Assembly: GCA_002778195.1 (NCBI GenBank)
Contig: PCDI01000002.1
Span: 4,043,234 to 4,107,233, forward strand
Direction of reading: 5' to 3'
Source of the DNA: Raffaelea ambrosiae
Taxonomy: Eukaryota > Ascomycota > Sordariomycetes > Ophiostomatales > Ophiostomataceae
Length of the DNA: 64,000 nt
The position numbers and the translations under genes are program-made. The first letter of the stretch is position 1; each line of letters starts with the position of its first letter. Below, in pieces: positions 33,901 through 42,958 of the stretch. A model generated the notes under the pieces. The model ran no database searches and was not told the DNA's origin. It worked only from the letters and a program-made list of their open reading frames with translations.

Positions 33901-34165
33901 CCAAGCCAGTGATACCCCGATCGCCACTCTGCCCTCCTTTCTGTTTCTTTCATTTTTCTGTTCCTGTAGACTCACTATCACGTTTTTTATCACACTCCTC
34001 ACTCATAACGCAAAGACCTTGAACAGTTGCATTCCCAGTCTGCTTCGCTCATTGCACCCAAAACGCCTTGCATCCCGAAAAGAAGGCTGCCCAAACCTTG
34101 GGCGAATATTGAAATCATGCCTCGTGTACCCCGTGTTGATTTCCAGTCATACATCCCATCTCGGC

Positions 34166-35686
34166 TCAGCTGAACCATGCCCGCCCGCCCGGATGCGCCT
34201 CCCCTGCCGTCTCCCGGTGAGCAATCATGGACTTCTTGATGTGGAACGTCTCGATGATCTCCCTCCAGATAGCCATGTCCATCGACATGATGAGCTGGTG
34301 CTTGCGCGTGTCCTCTTCGCGCGCATTGTCTTTGCCATTTTCGTTGTCCTCGTCGGATATTGGGTCTGCTTGGTTAGTATGACGAGATCGATACGAAGAA
34401 AAAGAGAAAAAAGAGAAAAGAAAGAGAAAAGAAAAAGAAAAAGAGAGCAAAAAAAGACAGCACATACAAATAGACGGCAGACCGTTGTCGTCGTAGGCCA
34501 GCCCGACACGCCCGTCGCGCACCAGAAAGCTAATGTAGAAAAAGTTCTCGACCGTCTGCGCAAACGAGTTGGGATTCACCGCAAAGCGGATCAGGTCCAC
34601 GCCGCCGTCGCTGCGGATGCCGTACCGGTCCATGATCTGCTGCAGAATCTGCCCGTCCTCGTCGCCGCCCTCGATCTGCTCGTAGTCCCGCTCCACCTTG
34701 GCCTGTCCGTGCTCGGCCACCCGCCGCAGCTGCTGCAGAATGTCCGTCGCCAGCGCCGTCAGGTCGCTGTTCTGCGACACGCTCAGGTCGCCCGGCCGCA
34801 GAACCTGCGGCCGCACCTCCTGCAGCTCGTTGAGCCGCAGCGCCGCCGTGCGCTTGCGCATCACCCGCGTCTTCTCCTCGGCCGACAACGGCACCCGGGG
34901 CAAGAACCGTGCCAGGCCGGGCCGGCGGATGCGCGGCAAACACGCATACTGGCCAAAGTGTGTCCAGTCCAGCGCCTCCTGGGGGTTGTTGCTGCCGTTC
35001 CTGCCGTTTCTGTTCCCCGTGCTCTCGCCGTCCCCTTCCGAGTCGCTGCTCGTATCGTCGGCTTCAGCATCCGCGCCCCCCCGTCGTTGCTGCTGCTGCT
35101 GCTGCTGCTGTCGTTGGCCGTCGTCCCCGTTCCCTCGCTCCCCCCCTCGGTTGGCCGCTGCCTCCACTCTCCTCCGTTTGCGCTGCACTTTGGACAGATC
35201 GGGGGAGTTGCTGTCGGAGATGCCTCGTCCAAATCGCATGTAGTCCTTGCATCGCGAAACAAAATCCTCGAGGTTGACGCCCGTGTCGTCCGTCCGGTCA
35301 GCCAAGAAGTGGGCTGTGCGCTTGTAGGCCAGCTCTGAGATGCGGATCACCAGGGCGGCATCAATGGCCGCCTCTGTTGTCTGCTTTGTCCTCCGCAAAA
35401 GGTGGTCTGACTCGTCCAGGACAGTGTGCAGGGCCTCTGCCTTGGCGTCGAGGAACTTGGTCTGGTCGGTGGTGGTCTGTTTGATGAGACCGCGCATGTC
35501 GCGCTGGATCTGCCGCCGGTCCTTCATCGACTGCTCTTGACCGATATATGCGTCGTCGTCGTCGTCGTCATCGTCGAAGCCGGCCACACTGGTATCCTGC
35601 GTCCTGGCAAAGTCGCCATTTGGCCTCTCGGCTTCCTTTGATGCGTTTGCCGTGGGGGCAGAGGCGCTGTTGTTGAGCCGCGCCAT
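34166..35686 (-). CDS. nse4: Nse4, kleisin subunit of the SMC5/6 complex
   Basis: Nse4 bridges the Smc5 and Smc6 heads with Nse1 and Nse3 in DNA repair and replication-fork stability. Two exons, 35686-34468 and 34365-34166, give about 472 residues. The N-terminal Nse3/Smc6-binding part has MRGLIKQTTTDQTKFLDAKAE and HLLRRTKQTTEAAIDAALVIRISELAYK. It is followed by DWTHFGQYACLP. The C-terminal Nse4_C domain has IRFAVNPNSFAQTVENFFYISFLVRDGRVGLAYDDNGLPSI, then HQLIMSMDMAIWREIIETFHI. A polyglutamine/Ser linker and an Asp run (FDDDDDDDDAYIG) are low-complexity. The 102-nt intron is a multiple of three and has no stop, so unspliced RNA would keep the frame. Confidence 0.92.
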   Translation of the reverse strand: MARLNNSASAPTANASKEAERPNGDFARTQDTSVAGFDDDDDDDDAYIGQEQSMKDRRQIQRDMRGLIKQTTTDQTKFLDAKAEALHTVLDESDHLLRRTKQTTEAAIDAALVIRISELAYKRTAHFLADRTDDTGVNLEDFVSRCKDYMRFGRGISDSNSPDLSKVQRKRRRVEAAANRGGERGNGDDGQRQQQQQQQQRRGGADAEADDTSSDSEGDGESTGNRNGRNGSNNPQEALDWTHFGQYACLPRIRRPGLARFLPRVPLSAEEKTRVMRKRTAALRLNELQEVRPQVLRPGDLSVSQNSDLTALATDILQQLRRVAEHGQAKVERDYEQIEGGDEDGQILQQIMDRYGIRSDGGVDLIRFAVNPNSFAQTVENFFYISFLVRDGRVGLAYDDNGLPSICMCCLFLLSFSFSFLFLFSFFSFSSYRSRHTNQADPISDEDNENGKDNAREEDTRKHQLIMSMDMAIWREIIETFHIKKSMIAHRETAGEAHPGGRAWFS

Positions 35687-36204
35687 TGCTGTTTTTTGCT
35701 TTGATTTTTCCTCAAGCTTCGCAATGCGACGAGACTAGAAAATCAAACCAACTGTCGTCGGGCGCACCACGACGGCCCTCGTGTGTATCGGTGGGTGTGT
35801 CTGTGGTGGTGGTCGTTGTCCACGAAGTGCCTGGTGATAAGAAGACGCGAAATTAGGCGATAAGACGCGCTGGACAGCAGCAGGCAAATACGCGACAGCT
35901 GGCGGGGTTAGGCAGAGGTGCCCCCCCTGCTAGCTGGCAAAACTAGGCCTGAAGAACTAGGTGAACTAGGTGTTGCCTTGGCCAATAGAGATCTTGTAGG
36001 GTCCCACTTGTCTTTGTACAGGGCCTTATCGATAAGCACCAACTGCGACAGCTACCTACATAGTTAGTTAATTGATCACCTGGAGCCGCCTGTCACTTGA
36101 CGACATCCTCCCTCCTCGACGGCGACGACACGACAAAAAACCAAACAACCTCTTCCTCTCTCGTTTCCAGCTTTACACGAACGCCACAAAGTGCATGGAG
36201 ACCC
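35687..36204. other. Divergent promoter region, nse4 (-) / vps34 (+)
   Basis: A 518-bp shared upstream region. It contains GCCAATAGAG (CCAAT core, near 35981) and short AGCTGGCGGGGTTAGG / CTAGCTGGCAAAACTAGG near-repeats (about 35899-35950). An upstream in-frame ATG of vps34 lies at 36097. No separate gene. Confidence 0.5.
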
Positions 36205-39069
36205 ATGGAGTCGTTCTCGTTTGCCAGCTCCGAGGCGCTGAACCTCCCCGTCAGCATCCGCATCGTCAGCCTCGAAGGCGAAGAGACGCCATTTCTCGAC
36301 TCCACGCTGGTGACGCATCCTGAGATCCGTCATGTCGGCTCTAACACAAGCCCGCACTCCGACCTCTATGCGACTGCGCAGGTGTGGGCCGGCTCGAAGC
36401 CGCTGACCGTGCCGGTGCAAACCGCGTACCGGCCGTTCAAGGCCGAGCGCAAATGGAACGAGTGGCTGACGCTGCCCATCCGCTACTCGGGCCTGCCAGG
36501 AAACGCCACCGTTGCCATCACCATCTGGGACGTGTCGCCGGCCGGCAGCGGTGGCAAGGGCGCGCGGGGCCACGCCGTCCCGTTCGGTGGCACGACAGTC
36601 CCGCTCTTTGACAAGGAGAACCAACTGCACAAAGGCCGCTACAAATGCGTGGTCCACCGGCTCGCCGAGGCCGACGGCTACAGCAACTCGAAAACACCGG
36701 CATTCCCAGACAAGAAAAAAGACAAGAACAGGAGGCTGCGGAGGAAGAAGGCCAGGGCGGTAGCAGCCGGGCTCGACGATGTCCACGACGAAGACGGCGA
36801 GCTCGACCGGGAACCGCCTTCCGACCCCGAAGTCGAGGAGATTGAACGGCTGGATCGCCTGTTCAAGAAACACGAAATGGGCGAGATCCCACGGGTGGAG
36901 TGGCTGGACCAGCTGGTATACCGCGGCTTCGAGAAGCGCTGCGTGCAGAGCGCGGCATCCTCGTTGAAGGTGCAGCAGGCCTTTGTTGGCGGCTCTGGCG
37001 GCCCTGGTGGTCCTGTGGGCGACGAAAGCGACCCAAACCACCGTCCAGGGCCGTCCAGATTCTTGCTCAACATCGAGTTCCCTCGCTTTGACTTCCCCAT
37101 CGTGTTTGTCGACCACGAATACCCACCACCGCCGATCTCATCGCTGCAGAACATGTCGGCGTCCCAGTCGGGGGTCGTGCTCAAGCCACCGCCAGAGGTG
37201 CATTTTGGCCCTGGTATCGATGGAGCCGGAGAAGGGTCAACCGGAGGTCTGGGAGGACGCCTGGTGCATGTATATGACCCTGAGGTGGGTGCCAGGGACA
37301 ACCCGGCCGAGAGCAAGCATCGACGGCTGGTGCGCAGCCAGCATCGCCATGGAACACTCGACAAAGACCTCAAGCCCAACGCCAAAGTGCGCGATGAGCT
37401 CAACGGGATCATGTCCTATCCGCCAACGCAGGTCTTATCGTCTGAGGAGAAGGATCTGGTGTGGAAGTTCCGGTACCATCTGACCCGCGACAAGAAGGCG
37501 GTGACCAAGTTTGTCAAATCGGTCAACTGGCAGGACGCCGCGGAAACGAAGCAGGCCGTGCTGGTGCTCGGCCGGTGGACCAGCATCGACGTGGACGACG
37601 CGCTGGAATTGCTTGGTCCAACGTTTGATCACCGCTCAGTTCGTGCCTATGCCGTGGAGCGGCTGCGCAAAGCCGACGACAGCGAGCTGCTCCTCTACTT
37701 GCTGCAGCTGGTGCAGGCGCTCAAGTTTGAGCACATCTCCACGACGGAGGCCGCCGGGCGAGACGGCTCCGACGAGGACCAGGAGGCTGCCCAGGCCACG
37801 ACGACGACACACGATTCATCGCTGGCACGGTTCCTGATTTCCAGGGCGGCTGGCAATCTGATGCTGGGCAACTACTTCTACTGGTATCTGATGGTGGAGT
37901 GCGACGACCACAGCCCTGAGCAGACAGCCGAATACCGCGCCGTGTACCGGAAAGTGGCCTACGACTTCATGGCCGAGCTGGAGCGGCGGCCGGGCGGCTC
38001 CGAAACGCGCAAGACGTTGCGGCGCCAGGCCGAGTGGGTGGCGGTGATGGCCAAGATCTCGGGCGAGATCAAGGAGGCGCACGAGTCGATTGCGCGACGC
38101 GTCGAACATGTGCGCCACTACGTTCTGGATACCAAGAATGAACTGGCGACGATCGACCCGCCACTGCCACTGCCGTTGGACCCGTCCATTGAGATCGTGG
38201 GCGTGGTGCCCGACGACGTAGCCGTCTTCAAGTCGTCGCTGCACCCGATCAAAGTGGCCTTCAAGGACACGGAGGGCCGCAAGTACCCGATCCTGTTCAA
38301 GATGGGCGACGACCTGCGGCAGGACCAGCTCGTGATCCAGATCATCACGCTGATGGACCAGCTTCTTCAGAAAGAGAACCTGGACTTGAAGCTGACGCCC
38401 TACAAGATCCTGGCGACCAGCAACCGGATGGGCCTGACGCAGTTTGTGTCTTCGGTGAGCCTCCAGAGCCTGGCGGCCAAGTACAAGGGCGCGCCCAACG
38501 CAGCGCTGGCATATCTGCGGCAGAACAACCCGGATGCCACGGCGCCGCTGGGCCTGCGACGCGAGACCCTCGACACGTTTGTCAAGTCGTGCGCCGGCTA
38601 CTGCGTCATCACGTACATCCTGGGTGTGGGTGACCGGCATCTGGACAACCTGCTGCTGGCTCCGGATGGACACTTCTTCCATGCCGACTTTGGCTTCATC
38701 CTCGGCCGCGATCCCAAGCCGTTTGCGCCGGCAATGAAACTGAGCAAGGAAATGGTCGAGGCCATGGGCGGCAGCGGATCGGAGCACTACCGCCAGTTCA
38801 AGCAGTACTGCTTCCTGGCATACTCGGCGCTGCGCAAGTCAAGCAACCTGATTCTCAACCTGTTCAGTCTCATGGTCGACGCCAACATCCCAGACATCCT
38901 GTGGGAGCCAGACAAGACCGTGCTCAAGGTTCAGGAGCGGTTCCATCTGGAGCTGAACGAGGAGGACGCGATACGCCACTTTGAGAGGGTCATTGACGAC
39001 AATCTCAATGCCATTGTGCCGGTGGTGATTGATAGGCTGCACGAGTTTGTGCAGGCGTTCCGGGCATAA
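36205..39069 (+). CDS. vps34: Class III phosphatidylinositol 3-kinase Vps34
   Basis: Vps34 makes PI3P for endosome-to-vacuole sorting and autophagy, in complexes with Vps15 and Vps30/Atg6. The gene has no intron and encodes about 954 residues from the ATG at 36205 (MESFSFASSEALNLPVSIRI), the start that matches the family. An in-frame ATG at 36097 would add 36 Ser/Thr-rich residues. The order is C2 domain (WNEWLTLPIRYSGLPGNATVAITIWDV), a basic/acidic insert (KKDKNRRLRRKKARAV), the helical PIK domain (LVWKFRYHLTRDKKAVTKFVKSVNW), and the kinase domain. The last has the ATP-binding lysine in ILFKMGDDLRQDQL, the catalytic loop GDRHLDNLL (about residue 809) and the DFGFILGRDP activation segment. 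The C-terminal helix ends HEFVQAFRA. All key residues are present. Confidence 0.97.
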   Translation: MESFSFASSEALNLPVSIRIVSLEGEETPFLDSTLVTHPEIRHVGSNTSPHSDLYATAQVWAGSKPLTVPVQTAYRPFKAERKWNEWLTLPIRYSGLPGNATVAITIWDVSPAGSGGKGARGHAVPFGGTTVPLFDKENQLHKGRYKCVVHRLAEADGYSNSKTPAFPDKKKDKNRRLRRKKARAVAAGLDDVHDEDGELDREPPSDPEVEEIERLDRLFKKHEMGEIPRVEWLDQLVYRGFEKRCVQSAASSLKVQQAFVGGSGGPGGPVGDESDPNHRPGPSRFLLNIEFPRFDFPIVFVDHEYPPPPISSLQNMSASQSGVVLKPPPEVHFGPGIDGAGEGSTGGLGGRLVHVYDPEVGARDNPAESKHRRLVRSQHRHGTLDKDLKPNAKVRDELNGIMSYPPTQVLSSEEKDLVWKFRYHLTRDKKAVTKFVKSVNWQDAAETKQAVLVLGRWTSIDVDDALELLGPTFDHRSVRAYAVERLRKADDSELLLYLLQLVQALKFEHISTTEAAGRDGSDEDQEAAQATTTTHDSSLARFLISRAAGNLMLGNYFYWYLMVECDDHSPEQTAEYRAVYRKVAYDFMAELERRPGGSETRKTLRRQAEWVAVMAKISGEIKEAHESIARRVEHVRHYVLDTKNELATIDPPLPLPLDPSIEIVGVVPDDVAVFKSSLHPIKVAFKDTEGRKYPILFKMGDDLRQDQLVIQIITLMDQLLQKENLDLKLTPYKILATSNRMGLTQFVSSVSLQSLAAKYKGAPNAALAYLRQNNPDATAPLGLRRETLDTFVKSCAGYCVITYILGVGDRHLDNLLLAPDGHFFHADFGFILGRDPKPFAPAMKLSKEMVEAMGGSGSEHYRQFKQYCFLAYSALRKSSNLILNLFSLMVDANIPDILWEPDKTVLKVQERFHLELNEEDAIRHFERVIDDNLNAIVPVVIDRLHEFVQAFRA

Positions 39070-39458
39070 TTTCTTGGTGGGTTTTTTTTTTGTGATCTTT
39101 TCTTGGGATGGATATACTGTGTTTTTTTATATTCTTTAGCAGGCACCACGGATAGAGCTGAACGATAGCATACTTTGAAATATATATTTCCGAACAGACA
39201 TTACATGTGTCCCAAGGGTGCACATTTACTGGTCTCCTATCAAGTCCAATTAGTTAACTAACTAACTAATCGTAGGCACGCTGTAATTAACGGTCACCGC
39301 CTTCTGTATGTAGCGACCGCTGTTTTCTGCCGTCTGGAACGTGTATGTGCCGTTAAAAGTTCGCAGCCTGTAATACAGTATCGGAGTCTTCTTTTGCTTT
39401 ACAGCCACCCAACCCATACTTGCGACATCTCTGCGCGAGAACTGTGGTTCTGGCCATC
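39070..39458. other. Short intergenic region vps34 - trm44
   Basis: 3' flank of vps34 and leader of trm44. A TTAGTTAACTAACTAACTAA run (near 39250-39270) is a short TTAG/CTAA simple repeat. No gene. Confidence 0.5.
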
Positions 39459-41525
39459 ATGTCCGCTTCCGCACCAGAAGAGTTTGCGTCCGATGCAGAC
39501 CCAATTCTGGTCCAGACGTCCTGGACCACTGCCAGCCATGACAGCCCAAGCCGAGAGGACAGACAGGACGACCTAAACAGCTCCAAGCAAGCCGGTGCAG
39601 GGTCCTTTGCAGGACACAGGCCCATTGAGGCCCCGTGGACTTGGACTCCCATGTGGCGACGGGAGTGCACGTTTGGTCCAGAGGCATTTGACGCCGTGAT
39701 GCAGAACCTGGTGCGGAACCCAAACAACCTCTCGTCGTGGCTGTTCCGGGCCGATATTGTCTATGCTGCGGTCAAGAAAGCTGCCACAGCTGGACCAAAA
39801 GACGGAGACGAGGAGGGCCATGCGGTCCATCCGGTGGCTTCTCTGCCCAACTTTGCTGGCCTGGCTCGGAACGAAGAGGAGACCATTGTGCGCCGCCTGA
39901 TTCCACGCAACACAATGCGTGACGACCCGATGCTGCAGACGTGTCTCTTTTATAAGTCGACCAGTCAGGATGAGGAGGGTCACGAGGAGGAACACAGGGA
40001 ACGAGAGGTCGGCGACCATAATGGTGGCCATGATGGTGACCATGGTGATGGAGACCATGCCGAACCCGTGCTCACCTCTCTTGTTGTCTACATGCCCCAT
40101 GTGGCCACGGCCGCGGCCGTGCCCTTCTACCATCCCAAAGTACGTGGCGTCGGCTTCTTGCACGAGTGGCGGCCGCTGTCTGGGACCGGCACGGTGTCGA
40201 CGCACTTTTCTTTTTTTCCTCCTCGGGGGGTAGCCAACAATAATGAAGACGACGACCCGCACAAGAAAACCTCCCGCCCTGTGCTCGCCCGCGTCGGCCT
40301 CAGCCTGTTGCAGACTGTCCACAAGCACGGCGAGGGCAAGCGCGCCGGCTACGTGAAACGCGTGCACCACGACCAGCTGGTGCCCCAGGCGCGCGTGCAG
40401 GACCGGTACATGCGGCTCAAGGCGGCCCACGCGCGGCGGCTGGTGCGGTCGTGGCAGGAGACGACGGACGCCGATAAGCACGTGTTTGAGGACCTGTCGA
40501 TCGCAGCCTTTCTGATGGAGCTGTGGGAGGACATGTACGGGGAACCGGGCCATAAGGAGGGCGAGAAGAACGAAAAGAACGAGAATGGCACGCAAAAGAC
40601 GGGCCGTGTCCCGGCCAACTTCCCCGGGTTTGTGGACATCGGCTGCGGAAATGGCTTGCTGGTCCATATTCTCAATGCGGAAGGCTACCAGGGCTGGGGG
40701 TTTGATGCTCGCAAGCGTCGCTCGTGGGAGCAGTACGGCAACGGAGAAGAAAAAGAAGCAAAGGCAGAAGCAGAAGCACAAGCAGAAGCAGAAGCAGAAG
40801 CAAAAGCTCAGACTGACAACAAGGGGGACAAAAGAGACACCGTTGAAGAGCCACAGAAGCAACACACCCCCCCCCTGCAAAAACGTCTCTTGTTGCCGTA
40901 TTTCCTCGTGGACCAGCAAGAGGATGCAAACGGAAACGGAAACGAAAACGACGACCACACCCACACGTCTGTCCTCGGCGACCAGATCACCCACGACGGC
41001 CGCTTCCCGGCCGGCACGTTCATCATTGCCAACCATGCCGACGAGCTCACCGTCTGGACCCCGCTGCTCGCCGCCCTCGCCGGCTGCCCCTTCTTGGCCA
41101 TCCCCTGCTGCAGCCACAACTTTACCGGCAGCCGCTTCCGCGCGCCGCCGCCGTCGGCGGCCAAACGCAGCGACACCACCCTGCCGACGGCCGCCTCGGC
41201 GTCGACGTACGGCTCGTTTGTGGAGTGGGTGGTGGATGTGGCGGAGGCGTGCGGGTGGGCGGTGGAGCGGGAGATGCTGCGGATTCCGAGCACGCGCAAC
41301 GTGGGCTTGCTGGGCCGGCGTCGGCGGCGCAGGCAGCGCGCGCCAGACGAAAGAGGAGGGGGAGCGGACGACAAGGAGGCATTGTCCTCCTCCAAAACAG
41401 CCGATACGCCCCCGCAACTGAGCATCGACGGCGCCTGGGCGATTATCAACCAGTTTGGTGGTGCTGGCGGGTTTGCCGCCAGCGTGGCCAAGCTGGCGAC
41501 GCAAGAACACAAGTCTGGTCATTGA
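39459..41525 (+). CDS. trm44: tRNA (uracil-2'-O-)-methyltransferase Trm44
   Basis: Trm44 is the SAM-dependent enzyme that forms 2'-O-methyluridine at position 44 of tRNA-Ser in the cytoplasm. About 688 residues are encoded from the ATG at 39459 (ATCATGTCC). An in-frame ATG 39 nt upstream is possible. N-terminal conserved blocks include IPRNTMRDDPMLQTCLFY, LVVYMPHV and PKVRGVGFLHEW. Then come VKRVHHDQLVPQARVQDRYMRLK and FEDLSIAAFLMELWEDMY. SAM-binding motif I is FVDIGCGNGLLVHILNAEGYQGWGFDAR (about residue 390). The post-motif part has FIIANHADELTVWTPLLAA and AIPCCSHNFTGSRF. The C-terminus includes VERE MLRIPSTRN. Between these parts sits a Lys/Glu/Ala insert made of AEAEAQAEAEAE repeats. No intron is needed. 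Confidence 0.92.
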   Translation: MSASAPEEFASDADPILVQTSWTTASHDSPSREDRQDDLNSSKQAGAGSFAGHRPIEAPWTWTPMWRRECTFGPEAFDAVMQNLVRNPNNLSSWLFRADIVYAAVKKAATAGPKDGDEEGHAVHPVASLPNFAGLARNEEETIVRRLIPRNTMRDDPMLQTCLFYKSTSQDEEGHEEEHREREVGDHNGGHDGDHGDGDHAEPVLTSLVVYMPHVATAAAVPFYHPKVRGVGFLHEWRPLSGTGTVSTHFSFFPPRGVANNNEDDDPHKKTSRPVLARVGLSLLQTVHKHGEGKRAGYVKRVHHDQLVPQARVQDRYMRLKAAHARRLVRSWQETTDADKHVFEDLSIAAFLMELWEDMYGEPGHKEGEKNEKNENGTQKTGRVPANFPGFVDIGCGNGLLVHILNAEGYQGWGFDARKRRSWEQYGNGEEKEAKAEAEAQAEAEAEAKAQTDNKGDKRDTVEEPQKQHTPPLQKRLLLPYFLVDQQEDANGNGNENDDHTHTSVLGDQITHDGRFPAGTFIIANHADELTVWTPLLAALAGCPFLAIPCCSHNFTGSRFRAPPPSAAKRSDTTLPTAASASTYGSFVEWVVDVAEACGWAVEREMLRIPSTRNVGLLGRRRRRRQRAPDERGGGADDKEALSSSKTADTPPQLSIDGAWAIINQFGGAGGFAASVAKLATQEHKSGH
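40755..40806 (+). repeat. GAAGCA hexanucleotide repeat in trm44
   Basis: About eight imperfect copies of the hexamer GCAGAA/GAAGCA, encoding the AEAEAQAE stretch that interrupts the methyltransferase domain after motif I. Frame-neutral length. Confidence 0.75.
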
Positions 41526-41617
41526 CGAAGGGGTGTGGTTGATTCAGTCTCATAGTATTTCTTCAAACGGCCTATATACACACAAGAAAACCATACAGCA
41601 AGGTGAGGCTACAACAG

Positions 41618-41657
41618 GCACACACATACACACACACACACACACAGACACACACAA
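41618..41657. repeat. (CA)n microsatellite between convergent genes
   Basis: A CA-rich simple repeat (CACACATACACACACACACACACACAGACACACACA) in the spacer shared by the 3' ends of trm44 and the dioxygenase. Confidence 0.8.
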
Positions 41658-41672
41658 GCTCGCTCAGCCAGC

Positions 41673-42958
41673 TCAGTCCACATCCGGCACCGGCAGATGG
41701 TCCACAAGCTTCAGGTGCAGGCCAAGCTTGTCGAGAGCCTCGACAGCGTTCTTGTCGCGAAGACGTTCGGTCTCGTCCTTGGTGACGAGGACAAACTCCT
41801 GCTCGAGGAGCCAGGAACCCTCGGGGATGTCGTACTTTTTGGAGTTGGCGGCATCGACGCGGCCGAGGTCAATGACGAGGCTCTTTTTGACGCCAAAGAC
41901 GGCATCAGAAGTCTCGTATGGATCGCCGCGGAGGTAGAGAGCACTGGTGTGGGTTTAGAAGGAAGGGCAAAAAAAGAACAAAGGGAGGATACACCAAAAA
42001 AAAACAAAAATAACATACGTGATGAGGTGGTCCCATCCTTCCTTTTCAAACATAAAGTGGACATGGGAGGGCCGCCAGCAGTGACGGTTGAGGCGGATGA
42101 GGAGCTTGCCGACGGGCCCGTCGTGGGGGATGGGGTAGGGCACGGGCTTGATGCCGCGGAACCAGAAGCGGCCGTCGTTGTCGGAGATCATGACGCAGCG
42201 CTCGGAAGGGGCGCTGCGGTCGGCGTGCTGGACGTCGTAGTGTCCGGTGCTGTCGGTTTCCCAGATGTCGACCTTGACGCCGGCGACGGGATGGCCCGCG
42301 GGGTCGACGACGCGGCAGAGGGCGAGCATAGGCTCGCCGTCTGGGTCGGACGTCATGGAGGCGCCATTCTCGAGGGTGGGAGCGTCATGGGTGTGGAAGG
42401 GGCCCAAGACGGAGCCCTCGGTGGCATGGGATGGCTTGGGGTGGTTGATGCTATCAACGAGGAGGGACAGGCCGAGGATATCCGAGAGGAGGATAAATTC
42501 CTGTGAGTGTAAGAAGCGGGAAAAAGTCGAGGCAAAGCGAAAGAAAGCGAGCGCAGCGAGGAAGGGAGAAAAAAAGCGAGCGAAGCGAGGACAATAAAAA
42601 AGAAAGCGAGCGCAGCGAGGATAATAAAAAAAGAAAGCGAGCGCGGCGAGGATTAATAAAAAAAACTTACATTCCGGACATCGCTGCAGATCTGGCCAGT
42701 GGCGATGAGGAAGTGGATGGCGGCCATCCACTCGTCGGTGCTGAGGCGGGTTTCACGGGCAAAGTCGTGGAGATGGCTGACGAGCCGGGCCATGAGGTAG
42801 CGGAGGCGGGCGTCGCTGGACTGGTCGTTGATGCGGATGGTGTTGGGGGTGATGTTGTCGATGGTGAGGTCGAGGAGAGGAGGCGGAGCGGCAGCCGAGG
42901 CCCCATTGCCATTGCCATTGCTGGCATCGGCGGCAGCAGCAGACTTTGTGTCCGTCAT
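41673..42958 (-). CDS. Intradiol ring-cleavage dioxygenase (catechol/hydroxyquinol 1,2-dioxygenase type)
   Basis: Non-haem Fe(III) enzyme that opens catecholic rings between the two hydroxyls to muconates or maleylacetate. Three exons, 42958-42671, 42500-42019 and 41943-41673, give about 346 residues. The N-terminal dioxygenase_N part (LVSHLHDFARETRLSTDEWMAAIHFL, GLSLLVDSI) precedes the catalytic domain: EGSVLGPFH, VVDPAGHPVAGVKVDIWETDSTGHYDVQ, GRFWFRGIKPVPYPIPHDGPVGKLL. The ligand tyrosines lie in GHYDVQ and PVPYPI, and the ligand histidines in RPSHVHFMFEKEGW. The end includes ALYLRGDPYETSDAVFGVKKSLVIDL. No signal peptide is seen, so it is probably intracellular. Exact substrate cannot be told. 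Intron 1 is almost entirely tandem repeat. The gene converges on trm44 with 147 bp between stops. Confidence 0.93.
42545..42660. repeat. Intronic minisatellite, about 30-bp unit, four copies
   Basis: Four copies of an 18-bp core (AAGCGAGCGCAGCGAGGA or one-base variants) start at 42545, 42574, 42604 and 42635. A/T-rich spacers separate them to a period of 29-31 bp, and a degenerate fifth copy lies at 42511-42540. The array fills dioxygenase intron 1 (42501-42670) on both sides up to the splice signals. Confidence 0.9.

Noticed and set aside
36097..36204. Upstream start for Vps34 adding 36 residues
   Set aside because: The family normally begins close to the FASS... segment encoded at 36205, and the extra part is Ser/Thr-rich without conservation. 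Not excluded.
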